From Marinobacter sediminum (GTDB lineage: Bacteria; Pseudomonadota; Gammaproteobacteria; Pseudomonadales; Oleiphilaceae), in contig NZ_JAEMQH010000001.1 of the NCBI RefSeq assembly GCF_016820575.1, positions 1,116,001-1,180,000 of the forward strand: a stretch of DNA of 64,000 nucleotides, written 5' to 3'. Position numbers and translations under genes: made by a program. Below, piece by piece: positions 7,590-16,354 of the stretch. The notes under the pieces were generated by a model. That model was not told the origin of the DNA. It saw nothing but the letters and a program-made list of their open reading frames with translations, and searched no databases. How positions within the stretch are numbered: position 1 is the first letter of the stretch; every line of letters starts with the position of its first letter.

Positions 7590-8165
7590 TCAGGGCTTGA
7601 GGCTAAACTCCGTGATGCCTGGCTCCAGGCGCAGGGCGCCTTGACCCTTTGGGCCGGCCCATTCGATGTCGAGGTGTTCGATGGCCGGGAACTGTTCGCC
7701 CAGGGATGTGACCAGCTGGCTGCCAGATGCCAGGTCCGGGCAATTCAGGGTCTGGAAAACTTCAATGTCGTTGTGGCTAATTTCGCCACTGTTATGGTGT
7801 TCGTGTTCCTGGTGTTCATGCTCCCCATGGTGAGCGTCATGGCCATCGTCGCCGGCGTAGGCGTAGTGAACCTCGCTGGTCTGAATGCCGCAGGATCCGC
7901 TCAGGGTGTTGATAAGCGGGGTTTCAGTCAGCCACGCAAGGGCTGCTTCAACCGCTTCGTGTTCCGCTTTCGTGCGCGGTTCGTGCTCGAATCCCAGCAA
8001 ATTATGGGCGGGTGACATTGCCATCAGTTCAACAGATTGGCCGGCCATAGCCAGTTGCAGTTCTGCTTGACCGTGCTGATGGGCAGTCAGATTTTCGGCG
8101 GATGCGGTCAGGGCGCTGAGCAGTAGCACCGGCAATGGCAGTATCCGGGTTGAGGTGGAGGGCAT
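7590..8165 (-). CDS. DUF2796 / ZrgA-like His-rich zinc-binding periplasmic protein
   Basis: The 191-residue product has a signal peptide (MPSTSTRILPLPVLLLSALT, cleavage near ASA) and a HxH motif at AHQHGQAEL, typical of DUF2796. A strongly His/Glu/Asp-rich loop spans about residues 106-131 (GHDAHHGEHEHQEHEHH). A Cys at 92 and another in TLNCPD may form a disulfide. Such loops capture zinc in the periplasm; the V. cholerae relative ZrgA belongs to a Zur-controlled import locus. Here a Zur-like palindrome lies 23-40 bp upstream of the start, supporting zinc regulation. It is convergent with DUF3299 and divergent from ygfB. Confidence 0.85.
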   Translation of the reverse strand: MPSTSTRILPLPVLLLSALTASAENLTAHQHGQAELQLAMAGQSVELMAMSPAHNLLGFEHEPRTKAEHEAVEAALAWLTETPLINTLSGSCGIQTSEVHYAYAGDDGHDAHHGEHEHQEHEHHNSGEISHNDIEVFQTLNCPDLASGSQLVTSLGEQFPAIEHLDIEWAGPKGQGALRLEPGITEFSLKP

Positions 8166-8187
8166 GGCGTCGTCCTGTGTCTGAATT

Positions 8188-8205
8188 GATATGTTATAAC
8201 ATTTT
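8188..8205. promoter_or_regulatory. putative Zur box upstream of the DUF2796 gene
   Basis: The 18 bp read GATATGTTATAACATTTT, with a perfect 12-bp palindrome ATGTTATAACAT at 8191-8202. This resembles published proteobacterial Zur operators built on TGTTATA/TATAACA half sites. It lies in the short region between the divergent DUF2796 gene (start 8165) and ygfB (start 8303), where binding would block a promoter for DUF2796. Confidence 0.7.
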
Positions 8206-8302
8206 GCTCAGTTGCGCCGGGATTGGCAATGGAAAAGTGTCTTGGATGCGCCTGAATGCTAGGATAGAGACTTCATTCAACAACACAGGAATGGCACGGT
8301 TC

Positions 8303-8902
8303 ATGTCCGAAACCGACACCTCCGGTGCTGCCCGCGCCGCTGAATTCGAGCGCTGGGCCAACGTATTTACCGCTCACAAGGCGTTCAGTCATCCGTCTGA
8401 GCTGCACGGTGTGCTCTGTGGTCGGCTGGCGGCCGGCTCTCGTATTGAAGAGCCGGAATGGCTGAACATGGTGTGTGAGCACATGGGGTTGCCCGAAAAC
8501 GCGGCCGATGACTCTGAAGATCTGGCGCCATTCATGAATAAGGCGTATGACCAGACGCTGTCGCACTTGAAATCGACCGACATGAGTTTCCATCCTTTGC
8601 TGCCGGACGATGATTACGCTATCGAGCAGCGTCTGGAGGCTCTGGTGGCCTGGGTCCGTGGTTTTCTTGAGGGCATGGCTCTGTCTGCCGGTGAAGCCCT
8701 CGGGCAGGCACCAGATGAAATTCGCGAACTGATCGAAGACATGGTCGCGATCAGTCAGCTCGCGGATGACGAAGAAGGCAGCGACGAAAGTGAACAACAG
8801 TTGCTGGAAATCACCGAATACATCCGGCTGGGGGCGCTGGCGGTCTTTACCGAATTCAATGCGCCCGAGCGGCCGGCTTCGCCATCGCCGACCCTGCACT
8901 GA
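8303..8902 (+). CDS. ygfB: YgfB / UPF0149 family protein
   Basis: All-helical protein of 199 residues. Family features are the SHPSELHGVLCGRLAAG motif near residue 33, the LVAWVRGFLEGMAL segment in the middle and the acidic stretch before EITEYIRLGALAVF near the C-terminus. The preferred start is ATG 8303 (MSETDTSG), with AGGA about 11 bases upstream; ATG 8291 has AGGA directly adjacent, which is too close. It stands just before pepP-ubiH-ubiI, as in E. coli. In Pseudomonas a YgfB protein affects AmpD-linked beta-lactamase regulation, but no such link is visible here. Confidence 0.9.
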   Translation: MSETDTSGAARAAEFERWANVFTAHKAFSHPSELHGVLCGRLAAGSRIEEPEWLNMVCEHMGLPENAADDSEDLAPFMNKAYDQTLSHLKSTDMSFHPLLPDDDYAIEQRLEALVAWVRGFLEGMALSAGEALGQAPDEIRELIEDMVAISQLADDEEGSDESEQQLLEITEYIRLGALAVFTEFNAPERPASPSPTLH

Positions 8903-8928
8903 GCAGGTCAACCATTGCGGGAGAGTTT

Positions 8929-10248
8929 ATGCCGTCCATGATACCCGTTAAGGAATTTGCCGAACGCCGTCGCAAGCTGATGGAGCGCATGGCCCCTGAG
9001 AGCATTGCGATCATCCCGGCAGCCCCGGAGCGAGTGCGCAATCGCGACGTGCTGCACCCGTTCCGCCAGGACAGTGATTTTCAGTACCTTACTGGCTTTG
9101 GCGAGCCCGAGGCCGTACTGGCCTTGATTCCGGGCCGGGAGCATGGCGAGTCGGTGCTGTTCTGCAAGGAGCGTAATCCCGAGAAAGAGCTGTGGGATGG
9201 CTTCCTGGTAGGCCCAGAAGGGGCTATCGAGCGCTATGGTCTGGACGATGCGTTCCCGATTTCCGACATCGACGACATATTGCCGGGCATGATTGAAGGT
9301 CGCAGCCGGGTCTACTACCCGCTGGGCAAAGACCAGCATTTTGACGGCAAGGTGATGGAGTGGGTCAAGACCATTCGCAGCAAGGTCCGTACCGGGGCTC
9401 ATCCGCCGGGCGAATTCGTGTCTCTGGAGCATTTCCTGCACGATCTGCGACTGTTCAAGAGTGTCAACGAAATCAAGGTAATGGCCAAGGCTGCCGAAAT
9501 CAGTGCGGAAGCGCACTGTCGCGCCATGAAGCGTGCACGCCGGGGCGGCAATGAGTACAACCTGGAAGCCGAGCTGATCCACACCTTCATGGATCACGGC
9601 GCCCGCTCCACGGCCTACCCGTCCATCGTCGGTGGCGGCGCCAATGGCTGCATCCTGCACTACATCGAAAACAGTGCACCGCTGAACGACGGCGATCTGG
9701 TGTTGATCGATGCCGGCTGCGAGTACGACTGCTACGCTTCTGACATTACCCGCACCTTCCCGGTCAGCGGCACCTTCAGCCCGGAACAGCGCGCGCTGTA
9801 CGAGGTGGTGTTGTCTGCCCAGTACGCGGCGATTGATGCGGTGCGTCCGGGTAACCACTGGAATCACCCCCACGAGGCCGCCCTGCGGGTGCTGACCCAG
9901 GGGCTGATTGATCTCGGCCTGTTGTCAGGAACCCTAGACGACGCCATTGCGGCGGAGGCCTACAAACCCTTTTTCATGCATCGCACCGGACACTGGCTCG
10001 GGCTTGATGTGCACGATGTGGGTGACTACAAGGTCGGTGATGCCTGGCGTTTGCTGGAGCCGGGCATGGCATTGACGGTGGAGCCGGGGCTGTACATTGC
10101 ACCGGACAACACCAGCGTTGATGAAAAATGGCGCGGTATCGGCATTCGGATTGAGGACGATGTGGTGGTCACCAAAGAAGGCTGTCGGGTACTGACCGAC
10201 GGCGTGCCCAAGACCATCCCTGACATTGAAGCCCTGATGGCGGACTGA
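8929..10248 (+). CDS. pepP: Xaa-Pro aminopeptidase P
   Basis: Dimanganese peptidase that releases N-terminal residues preceding proline. The 439-residue protein has the N-terminal creatinase-like domain (about 1-170) and a pita-bread catalytic domain. All five metal ligands are present: D261, D272, H355, E385 and E409, in DAGCEYDCYASDITRTF, HRTGHWLGLDVHD, TVEPGLYI and GIRIEDDVVV. His351 and His362 complete the active site. ATG 8929 has GGGAGAG upstream. It is followed after 4 bp by ubiH, the conserved pepP-ubiH-ubiI operon. Confidence 0.95.
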   Translation: MPSMIPVKEFAERRRKLMERMAPESIAIIPAAPERVRNRDVLHPFRQDSDFQYLTGFGEPEAVLALIPGREHGESVLFCKERNPEKELWDGFLVGPEGAIERYGLDDAFPISDIDDILPGMIEGRSRVYYPLGKDQHFDGKVMEWVKTIRSKVRTGAHPPGEFVSLEHFLHDLRLFKSVNEIKVMAKAAEISAEAHCRAMKRARRGGNEYNLEAELIHTFMDHGARSTAYPSIVGGGANGCILHYIENSAPLNDGDLVLIDAGCEYDCYASDITRTFPVSGTFSPEQRALYEVVLSAQYAAIDAVRPGNHWNHPHEAALRVLTQGLIDLGLLSGTLDDAIAAEAYKPFFMHRTGHWLGLDVHDVGDYKVGDAWRLLEPGMALTVEPGLYIAPDNTSVDEKWRGIGIRIEDDVVVTKEGCRVLTDGVPKTIPDIEALMAD

Positions 10249-10252
10249 GCCT

Positions 10253-11533
10253 GTGAGCCAATTCGACACGGATCTGATCATTGCCGGCGGCGGCCTGGCC
10301 GGGGCAACCCTGGCCCTGGCGTTGGCCCGCGCGGTGCCCAGCCTGAGGGTGACGGTGGTCGAAGCCTTTCCGCTGTCGGCCGAGGCGCTGCCGGAAGACT
10401 ACCAGCCGAGCTATGATGCCCGCTCCACCGCCCTTGCGTGGGGCTCACGGCTGATCTTCGAGGAGCTCGGGCTGTGGCGCCGGTTGTCTGAACACGCCAC
10501 GCCGATTCGGCACATCCACGTGTCGGACCGGGGTCGTTTTGGTGCCACTCGCCTGAATGCCGACGAACATCAGCAGGATGCCCTGGGCTACGTGGCGGAC
10601 AACCGCTGGATGGGGCTCTGCCTGATGCGCGAGCTGCTCGATACCGAGGTGCAGTGGCAAGCGCACACGGAAGTGGTCGACATGACGCCGATTGCCGGTG
10701 GCGTAGACGTTGCCCTGAAAACCGCTGACGACAGCCACCGTATGACTGCCCAGTGCCTGGTGGTCGCGGATGGTGGCCGGTCCGGTTTGCGGGAGCGACT
10801 CGGGTTTCAGGTGCGCCACCGCAGTTACGGCCAGAACGCTCTCATTGCCAACGTATCCACCAGCGAAAGCCATCAGTTCAGCGCCTTTGAACGCTTTACC
10901 GATGCCGGGCCGATGGCGCTGCTGCCCCATGGCGCGGCAAACAGGGCTGGTCAGCAGTCGGCGCTGGTCTGGACTTTGACCGATGAGATGCTGGAAGAGG
11001 TGCTTGCACTGCCCGACGCCGACAAATGTCGACGGCTGCAGGAGCGCTTTGGCTGGCGTCTGGGTCGGTTCGCCCGCATTGGTGAATGCAGCCATTACCC
11101 GCTAAAACTGTCCACCGTGGATGAGCCGGTGCGGCCCGGAGTGGCTCTGGTCGGTAATGCCGCCCACGCCCTGCACCCGGTGGCCGGGCAAGGCTTCAAC
11201 CTGGCACTGCGAGGCTTGATGACGCTGGTGGAGCAATTCCGACTGGCAGTGGAGCAGGGTCAGTCTCTTGGGGATCTGCAGGTTCTGAGCCGCTACCAAC
11301 AACTACACCGGCAGGACTGGCAGCAGACTGCCCAGTTCTCCGACTCTTTGATTCGTCTGTTTGGTCCCTCCCTGACACCGCTGGCTGTGGCTCGCGATGC
11401 CGGACTGGTGGGGCTCGACCTGGTGCCCGGGGCGAAACGCTGGTTTGCGCGCAAGGCCATGGGCCTGGGCGGTCGCCGGGCAGTTATACACAAACCGAAG
11501 ACCGGCACCGGGGAGCCCGCAAGCCATGACTGA
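10253..11533 (+). CDS. ubiH: 2-octaprenyl-6-methoxyphenol hydroxylase
   Basis: FAD monooxygenase of aerobic ubiquinone synthesis. It has the N-terminal dinucleotide-binding motif IAGGGLAGATLALALA, the second flavin motif VVADGGRSGLRERL and the GNAAHALHPVAGQGFNLALR FAD-ribityl motif. The start codon is GTG 10253, 4 bp after the pepP stop, giving 426 residues. It overlaps the next hydroxylase gene by 8 bp. The UbiH assignment relative to UbiI rests on gene order and on sequence such as DARSTALAWGSRLIFEELGLW. Confidence 0.92.
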   Translation: MSQFDTDLIIAGGGLAGATLALALARAVPSLRVTVVEAFPLSAEALPEDYQPSYDARSTALAWGSRLIFEELGLWRRLSEHATPIRHIHVSDRGRFGATRLNADEHQQDALGYVADNRWMGLCLMRELLDTEVQWQAHTEVVDMTPIAGGVDVALKTADDSHRMTAQCLVVADGGRSGLRERLGFQVRHRSYGQNALIANVSTSESHQFSAFERFTDAGPMALLPHGAANRAGQQSALVWTLTDEMLEEVLALPDADKCRRLQERFGWRLGRFARIGECSHYPLKLSTVDEPVRPGVALVGNAAHALHPVAGQGFNLALRGLMTLVEQFRLAVEQGQSLGDLQVLSRYQQLHRQDWQQTAQFSDSLIRLFGPSLTPLAVARDAGLVGLDLVPGAKRWFARKAMGLGGRRAVIHKPKTGTGEPASHD

Positions 11534-12749
11534 ATTCCGTGCCTTTGACATCCTGGTGGTCGGTGCCGGCATGACCGGATCGGCCCTCGCCCTTGGCCTG
11601 GCCCGACAGGGCTGGAAGGTGGGATTGGTCGAGGGTAGTGAACGGGCGATGCTGCTGCAACAACCGGAGCCCGCCGGCGGCGTGGCCGAGTTTGAGCCTC
11701 GGGTCAGTGCCATTTCCCGGGCCAGTCAGCAGTTGCTGGAGAGCCTGGGAGTCTGGCCGGCCGTGGTAGCGGGGCGCCATTGCCCCTACCAGAAAATGAC
11801 CGTGTGGGATGGCGATGGTACCGGCCGTATCCATTTCGATGCCGCCGATCTGCAGGCCCGGGATCTGGGCACGATTGTCGAGAACCGTGGCCTGGTGCGG
11901 GCGCTGTTCCAGGCCCTGGAAGACAGCAGCGTAGAGTTGATTGATGGCGTGAAGGTGACCGGTTGGTGGCAGGACGGCAACCAGCGTGGCATCGAACTGG
12001 CGGATGGCCAGCGATTGGGCGCCCGGTTGGTGGTGGCGGCCGACGGCGCCAACTCCCGGTTGCGTCAGTGGGTCGGGTTACCGGTACGGGAATGGGATCA
12101 CGATCAGCAGGCCATCGTCTGCACCGTGCGCACCGCCCAGAGTCACCGCTTTACCGCCTGGCAGCGATTCTCGCCCACCGGTCCGCTGGCGTTTCTGCCC
12201 TTGCGGCCGGAATCGGGCGACGAGCATTTCTGTTCCATCGTCTGGTCCCAGGATACTGGCGAGGCCAGACGACTGATGGCGCTGGATGATGCTGGCTTTG
12301 CAGCAGAGCTGGAACTCGCCATTGAGCGGGAGCTGGGGGCGGTGCAGGCCGTTTCGCGCCGTTACGCCTTCCCGCTGCGCCAGCGTCATGCCAAAGATTA
12401 CATCGCGACCGGATTCGCCCTGGTGGGCGATGCGGCCCACACCATTCACCCGCTGGCGGGCCAGGGTGCCAACCTCGGTTTCGCCGATGTGCGGGCCCTG
12501 CTGGACGAGTTGTCCCGGGCCCAAGGAGCGGGCCTCAGTCCGGCGGAGGAGCTGGTGCTGGCGCGGTATCAGCGTCGCCGAAAGGCTGAAAACCTGGCCA
12601 TGATGGCGGCCATGGAAGGCTTCAAGCAGTTGTTTTCCCGTGATGAGCTACCGCTGAGATGGTTGAGAAATACCGGCATGCGCTGGCTCGACGGTCTTGG
12701 CCCTATCAAGCACCGGCTGGCCGCCGAAGCGATGGGCCTGACTCGCTGA
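11526..12749 (+). CDS. ubiI: ubiquinone biosynthesis hydroxylase UbiI (VisC)
   Basis: FAD-dependent hydroxylase homologous to UbiH, acting in an earlier C5 hydroxylation of the ubiquinone ring. Motifs are VVGAGMTGSALALGLA near the N-terminus, VVAADGANSRLRQW in the middle and GDAAHTIHPLAGQGANLGFAD near residue 300. The frame is open from 11397, but that extension lies within ubiH; ATG 11526 gives MTEFRAFDILVVGAG and 407 residues, the family length. It overlaps ubiH by 8 bp, so translation is coupled. A paralogue such as UbiF or UbiL cannot be fully excluded. Confidence 0.9.
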   Translation: MTEFRAFDILVVGAGMTGSALALGLARQGWKVGLVEGSERAMLLQQPEPAGGVAEFEPRVSAISRASQQLLESLGVWPAVVAGRHCPYQKMTVWDGDGTGRIHFDAADLQARDLGTIVENRGLVRALFQALEDSSVELIDGVKVTGWWQDGNQRGIELADGQRLGARLVVAADGANSRLRQWVGLPVREWDHDQQAIVCTVRTAQSHRFTAWQRFSPTGPLAFLPLRPESGDEHFCSIVWSQDTGEARRLMALDDAGFAAELELAIERELGAVQAVSRRYAFPLRQRHAKDYIATGFALVGDAAHTIHPLAGQGANLGFADVRALLDELSRAQGAGLSPAEELVLARYQRRRKAENLAMMAAMEGFKQLFSRDELPLRWLRNTGMRWLDGLGPIKHRLAAEAMGLTR

Positions 12750-12787
12750 CACTTGTTTTTCCAATCACCCGTTAAGGATATCCAACC

Positions 12788-13702
12788 ATGGCAGGAAGCA
12801 GCCTTCTCGCCCTTCTCGATGACATCGCCACCATCCTGGACGATGTCTCTCTGATGACCAAAACCGCCACCAAGAAAACCGCGGGTGTGTTGGGGGACGA
12901 TCTCGCGCTCAACGCCCAGCAGGTGACGGGTGTGAAACCGGCCCGTGAGCTGCCGGTGGTGTGGGCGGTGGCCAAAGGCTCGATGCTGAACAAGGCAATC
13001 CTGGTGCCGGCCGCGCTGGCCATCAGCTATTTCGTGCCTTGGTTGGTCGTCCCGTTGTTAATGCTCGGCGGCGCATTCCTGTGTTTTGAAGGCTTTGAGA
13101 AGCTGGCGCACAAGTTCTTGCATCGGCAGGAGGCCGAAGCCCATAAGAAAGAATTGCGCGAGGCGCTGAAAAATCCGGCCGTGGACATGAAGAAGTTGGA
13201 GCGGAACAAGATCAAAGGCGCCATTCGAACCGATTTCATCCTGTCGGCCGAAATCATTGCGATTACCCTGGGTACAGTGGCCGGCGAAAGTATGGGCATG
13301 CAGTTTCTGGTGCTGACGGTGGTGGCGATTATGATCACGGTCGTGGTTTACGGCCTGGTCGCTGGCATCGTGAAGCTTGACGACGGCGGGCTCTACCTCA
13401 GTCAGCAGGACAACGAGGCCGTGCAGAAAGTGGGGCGGGGGATTCTCTGGCTAGCGCCGTACATGATGAAGACCCTCTCGATCGTCGGCACCATTGCCAT
13501 GTTCCTGGTTGGCGGCGGCATTCTGACTCACGGCTTGCCGCCGGTGTACGAGGCCATTCAGCACTTTGCTCAAGGCCTTGGCGGTGTGCCCGAGGTCATT
13601 GTGCCCACTTTGGCTAACGGTGTGTTTGGGCTGATTGCCGGTGCCATACTGGTGGCGGCGATTACCCCGCTACAGAAGCTCTGGGCGGCGCGCTCGGCCT
13701 GA
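12788..13702 (+). CDS. DUF808 / YedI family inner-membrane protein
   Basis: A 304-residue protein beginning MAGSSLLALLDDIATILDDV, the hallmark of the DUF808 family (E. coli YedI). It contains the conserved TKKTAGVLGDDLALNAQQV segment, a cytoplasmic domain and several membrane helices (about residues 75-100, 160-205, 230-255 and 275-300). The function is unknown. It follows ubiI by 38 bp and is convergent with rsmE, whose stop lies 1 bp away. Confidence 0.9.
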   Translation: MAGSSLLALLDDIATILDDVSLMTKTATKKTAGVLGDDLALNAQQVTGVKPARELPVVWAVAKGSMLNKAILVPAALAISYFVPWLVVPLLMLGGAFLCFEGFEKLAHKFLHRQEAEAHKKELREALKNPAVDMKKLERNKIKGAIRTDFILSAEIIAITLGTVAGESMGMQFLVLTVVAIMITVVVYGLVAGIVKLDDGGLYLSQQDNEAVQKVGRGILWLAPYMMKTLSIVGTIAMFLVGGGILTHGLPPVYEAIQHFAQGLGGVPEVIVPTLANGVFGLIAGAILVAAITPLQKLWAARSA

Positions 13703-13703
13703 A

Positions 13704-14423
13704 TTAACCACAGGCATCGAACAGGCGGCTGACCAGGACCGGCACGGCCGTCTCTACCCGCAGAATGCGTGGCCCCAGGTGCACTGGGTCACAGCCGGCT
13801 TCCTCGAGTTTGCCCACCTCGTAAGGGGTAAAGCCGCCTTCAGGCCCAACGCACAGGGCGGCAGGCTGGTCCATATGGGTAGGGCATGGCTGATCCGTCC
13901 CCGGATGGGCTACCAGGGCGCGCTTGCCAGCCAACAGGGCGGGCAGCTCATCTTCCACGAACGGTTTGAACAGCTTGCGAATGTGGACCTGGGGCATCAC
14001 CGTATCCCGGGCCTGTTCTAGCCCCAGCGTCAGGTTCTCGCGCAGGTTGTCATCGGACAGCCACGGCGTTTGCCAGAAGCTTTTCTCCACCTTGTAGCTG
14101 TTGATCAGCCAGATGTCCTTCACCCCCAGCGTTGCGCACGTTTGCAGCACCCGGCGAAACATCTTGGGGCGGGGCATGGCGAGCACCAGGGTCAATGGCA
14201 GGGCGGGTGGTGGTGCCTGATCAAACGATACCCGCAATTCGGCTTCGGTTTCGGTCAGACGGAGCACCTTTCCGGTGCCAATGTCGCCGTTGACTCGACC
14301 GACCGGAATCCAGTCACCGGTTTCAACCCGGATCACCGAATGCAGGTGCTGCAGCCGGCGTCCGGTCAGTGTAACCCGGTCTCCCGCGGTGAAATCCTCA
14401 TCAAACAGTAGTGCCAGATTCAT
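13704..14423 (-). CDS. rsmE: 16S rRNA (uracil(1498)-N3)-methyltransferase
   Basis: SPOUT-class methyltransferase that modifies U1498 of 16S rRNA with SAM. The 239-residue product has an N-terminal PUA-like domain and the C-terminal knot with the family motifs LVLAMPRPKMFRRVLQTCATLGV, QARDTVMPQV and VGPEGGFTPYEVGKLEEAG. The last residues include LGPRILRVETAVPV, also conserved. It overlaps tatC by 4 bp and closes the long reverse-strand block that begins at ubiE. Confidence 0.94.
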   Translation of the reverse strand: MNLALLFDEDFTAGDRVTLTGRRLQHLHSVIRVETGDWIPVGRVNGDIGTGKVLRLTETEAELRVSFDQAPPPALPLTLVLAMPRPKMFRRVLQTCATLGVKDIWLINSYKVEKSFWQTPWLSDDNLRENLTLGLEQARDTVMPQVHIRKLFKPFVEDELPALLAGKRALVAHPGTDQPCPTHMDQPAALCVGPEGGFTPYEVGKLEEAGCDPVHLGPRILRVETAVPVLVSRLFDACG

Positions 14424-15199
14424 TCGCCAGCGGGCTCGTCGGTCTCGACGGTTTCCCGCTTCGCCAGGCGACCAAAGATGATGCCTACCTCAAACAGGAT
14501 CCACATGGGAACGGCCAGCAAGGTCTGGGAAATGATGTCCGGCGGGGTCAGCATCATACCAATGATGAAGCAGGCCACCACCACGTAGGGGCGTTTGGCG
14601 GCCAGGTCGGCCGGTGTGGTCGCACCAGTGAGAATCAGCAGCACGGTGGCGATGGGGATTTCAAAGGCGACGCCAAAGGCAAAGAACATTTTCAGGACAA
14701 AGTTCAGGTAGCTGCTGATGTCCGGCAGCTCGACGATGCCCTCCGGCCCGATGGCGGTAAAAAAGCCAAACACCAGCGGAAACACCACGTAGTAGGCGAA
14801 GGCAGCACCGGCGTAGAACAGCAGCACCGAGGTGAACAGCAGGGGAAAGGCCAGCCGTTTCTCGTGGGCGTAAAGGCCCGGCGCGACGAAACTCCAGAGC
14901 TGGTACAGGATGATGGGAATGGCGGCAAAGACCGCCAATACCAGTGCCAGCTTCAGGGGTGCAAAAAACGGGGAAGTCACGTCGGTGGCAATCATGGTCT
15001 GCCCGACTGGTAACAGTGACCGGATCGGTTCAGACAGCCACAGATACAGTTCGTTGGCAAACGGGTAAATAGCGGCGAAGCAAACGACCACCGCCAACAC
15101 CATCTTCAGCAGCCGGTTACGCAGCTCCAGCAAATGCTCGATCAGAGGCATTTCTGGGTGTTCTGGGGAAGCTGGTTTGCCGTCTGGCTGTGAAGTCAT
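14420..15199 (-). CDS. tatC: Sec-independent protein translocase TatC
   Basis: Six-span inner-membrane receptor for twin-arginine signal peptides, 259 residues. The N-terminal HLLELRNRLLKMV motif, the first periplasmic loop with FFAPLKLALV, and the helices containing PGLYAHEKR and VFPLVFGFF are family hallmarks. It overlaps tatB by 4 bp (ATGA) on one side and rsmE by 4 bp on the other. It acts with TatA and TatB from the same operon. Confidence 0.95.
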   Translation of the reverse strand: MTSQPDGKPASPEHPEMPLIEHLLELRNRLLKMVLAVVVCFAAIYPFANELYLWLSEPIRSLLPVGQTMIATDVTSPFFAPLKLALVLAVFAAIPIILYQLWSFVAPGLYAHEKRLAFPLLFTSVLLFYAGAAFAYYVVFPLVFGFFTAIGPEGIVELPDISSYLNFVLKMFFAFGVAFEIPIATVLLILTGATTPADLAAKRPYVVVACFIIGMMLTPPDIISQTLLAVPMWILFEVGIIFGRLAKRETVETDEPAGE

Positions 15200-15675
15200 G
15201 AACGGTCATCCGATGGAGCAGCATGCCCCGAGCGGGGCTGATCATTGCCCTCAGGCTCGGCGCCAGTGGTGGGTTCGTGTTCAGGTGCCGGGGGGGACTC
15301 GGCCGATGGGGTCTGCTCATCGCCATTTTCCGGCGATTGCGCGGCCACGCGACGGGTTGCCGGAGCCGGGCGTGGGCTCTGTTGGTCACTGTGCGGCATG
15401 ATCATGTGTTCGTAACGCCTGGCATCGTCGAGCGCACCACGCACGGATTTCTGGACGTCTTCGAGCCCGACATCACCGGCTTTACGCAGCTCTTCCCGCA
15501 ATTCTTCGGCTTTCAGCTGGCGGTCCAGCTCCGAGGTAAACTGACTCACCATCCGCCGGGCACCACCAATCCACCGCCCGGCAGCCCGGGCAGCAGTGGG
15601 CAGGCGCTCGGGGCCGAGCACCAACAGAGCAATAACGCCGCAGATCAGCAGCTCAAGAAAGCCAATATCGAACAT
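15196..15675 (-). CDS. tatB: Sec-independent protein translocase TatB
   Basis: Single-span component of the Tat substrate receptor complex. The product starts MFDIGFLELLICGVIALLVL, followed by GPERLP and an amphipathic helix, as in TatB. The C-terminal half (about residues 85-159) is a long, low-complexity tail rich in Pro, Glu, Ser and Thr. It lies 11 bp after tatA and overlaps tatC by 4 bp. At 159 residues it is in the normal range. Confidence 0.94.
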   Translation of the reverse strand: MFDIGFLELLICGVIALLVLGPERLPTAARAAGRWIGGARRMVSQFTSELDRQLKAEELREELRKAGDVGLEDVQKSVRGALDDARRYEHMIMPHSDQQSPRPAPATRRVAAQSPENGDEQTPSAESPPAPEHEPTTGAEPEGNDQPRSGHAAPSDDRS

Positions 15676-15686
15676 TCAGCCTGGTC

Positions 15687-15923
15687 TCAGCTGTGGGACT
15701 TGTCCCGTGGCTTTTCTTCGGTATTAACCGGCTGGCCCTTCGCGTCGGTATCCTTTTCCAGGGAGTCCTGGTCGGCAGCCTTGTTGTCTTCGTCGTTCAT
15801 GGACTTCTTGAAGCCACGGATGGCACCACCCAAGTCGGTGCCGATGTTGCGCAGTTTCTTGGTTCCAAACAACAGAATCACGATGCCGAGTACAATAAGA
15901 AGCTGCCAGATACTGATACCCAT
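15687..15923 (-). CDS. tatA: Sec-independent protein translocase TatA
   Basis: Pore-forming Tat component, 78 residues. The N-terminal helix [20 protein letters not shown] is followed by [20 protein letters not shown], the conserved amphipathic region, and an acidic/basic tail. It starts the tatABC genes, about 90 bp after hisE, and is probably transcribed with the his and ubi genes upstream or from its own promoter in that gap. Confidence 0.95.
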   Translation of the reverse strand: MGISIWQLLIVLGIVILLFGTKKLRNIGTDLGGAIRGFKKSMNDEDNKAADQDSLEKDTDAKGQPVNTEEKPRDKSHS

Positions 15924-16012
15924 GGTGGGATCCTCGTTTTAAATTGTTGCTACACCGTAGTGTACGTTAACAAACCGGATTGACGGTAACCTTCCGAGCA
16001 GTTTGTAATCCG

Positions 16013-16342
16013 CTATTGGTCTCGGGAAGCCTTTTCTTCCAGCCCGGACAAATCAAAGCGTCGGGCCAGTTCATCGAGGATTTCCCCCGGACCAAGGCCC
16101 AGCCGAGACAACATAACCATGCTGTGAAACCACAGGTCGGCGGTTTCGTACACCACATTTGAGGTGTCGCCCGAGTGCTCCGCGTCCTTCGCGGCCAGCA
16201 GGGTCTCGGTGCATTCCTCACCGACTTTTTCCAGAATCTTGTTCAGGCCCTTGGCATGTAGGCTGGCCACGTAGGATGTGTCCGGATCGGCCTGTTTGCG
16301 CGCTTCCAGTACCTGCGCCAGTTGTTGCAATACATCACTCAC
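16013..16342 (-). CDS. hisE: phosphoribosyl-ATP diphosphatase
   Basis: MazG-like all-helical pyrophosphatase for the second step of histidine synthesis. The 109-residue product has the motif [20 protein letters not shown] with the metal-binding Glu residues, then the [16 protein letters not shown] helix. It follows hisI by 12 bp. In E. coli the two activities are fused as HisIE; here they are separate, as in pseudomonads. Confidence 0.95.
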   Translation of the reverse strand: MSDVLQQLAQVLEARKQADPDTSYVASLHAKGLNKILEKVGEECTETLLAAKDAEHSGDTSNVVYETADLWFHSMVMLSRLGLGPGEILDELARRFDLSGLEEKASRDQ

Positions 16343-16354
16343 GGTCGGTACTCC

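Noticed and set aside
8908..9873. 321-codon reverse-strand ORF inside pepP
   Set aside because: Antisense to a gene with all five metal ligands; no recognisable motifs of its own.
11397..11525. N-terminal extension of UbiI
   Set aside because: These codons lie within ubiH in another frame; the FAD motif starts right after ATG 11526.
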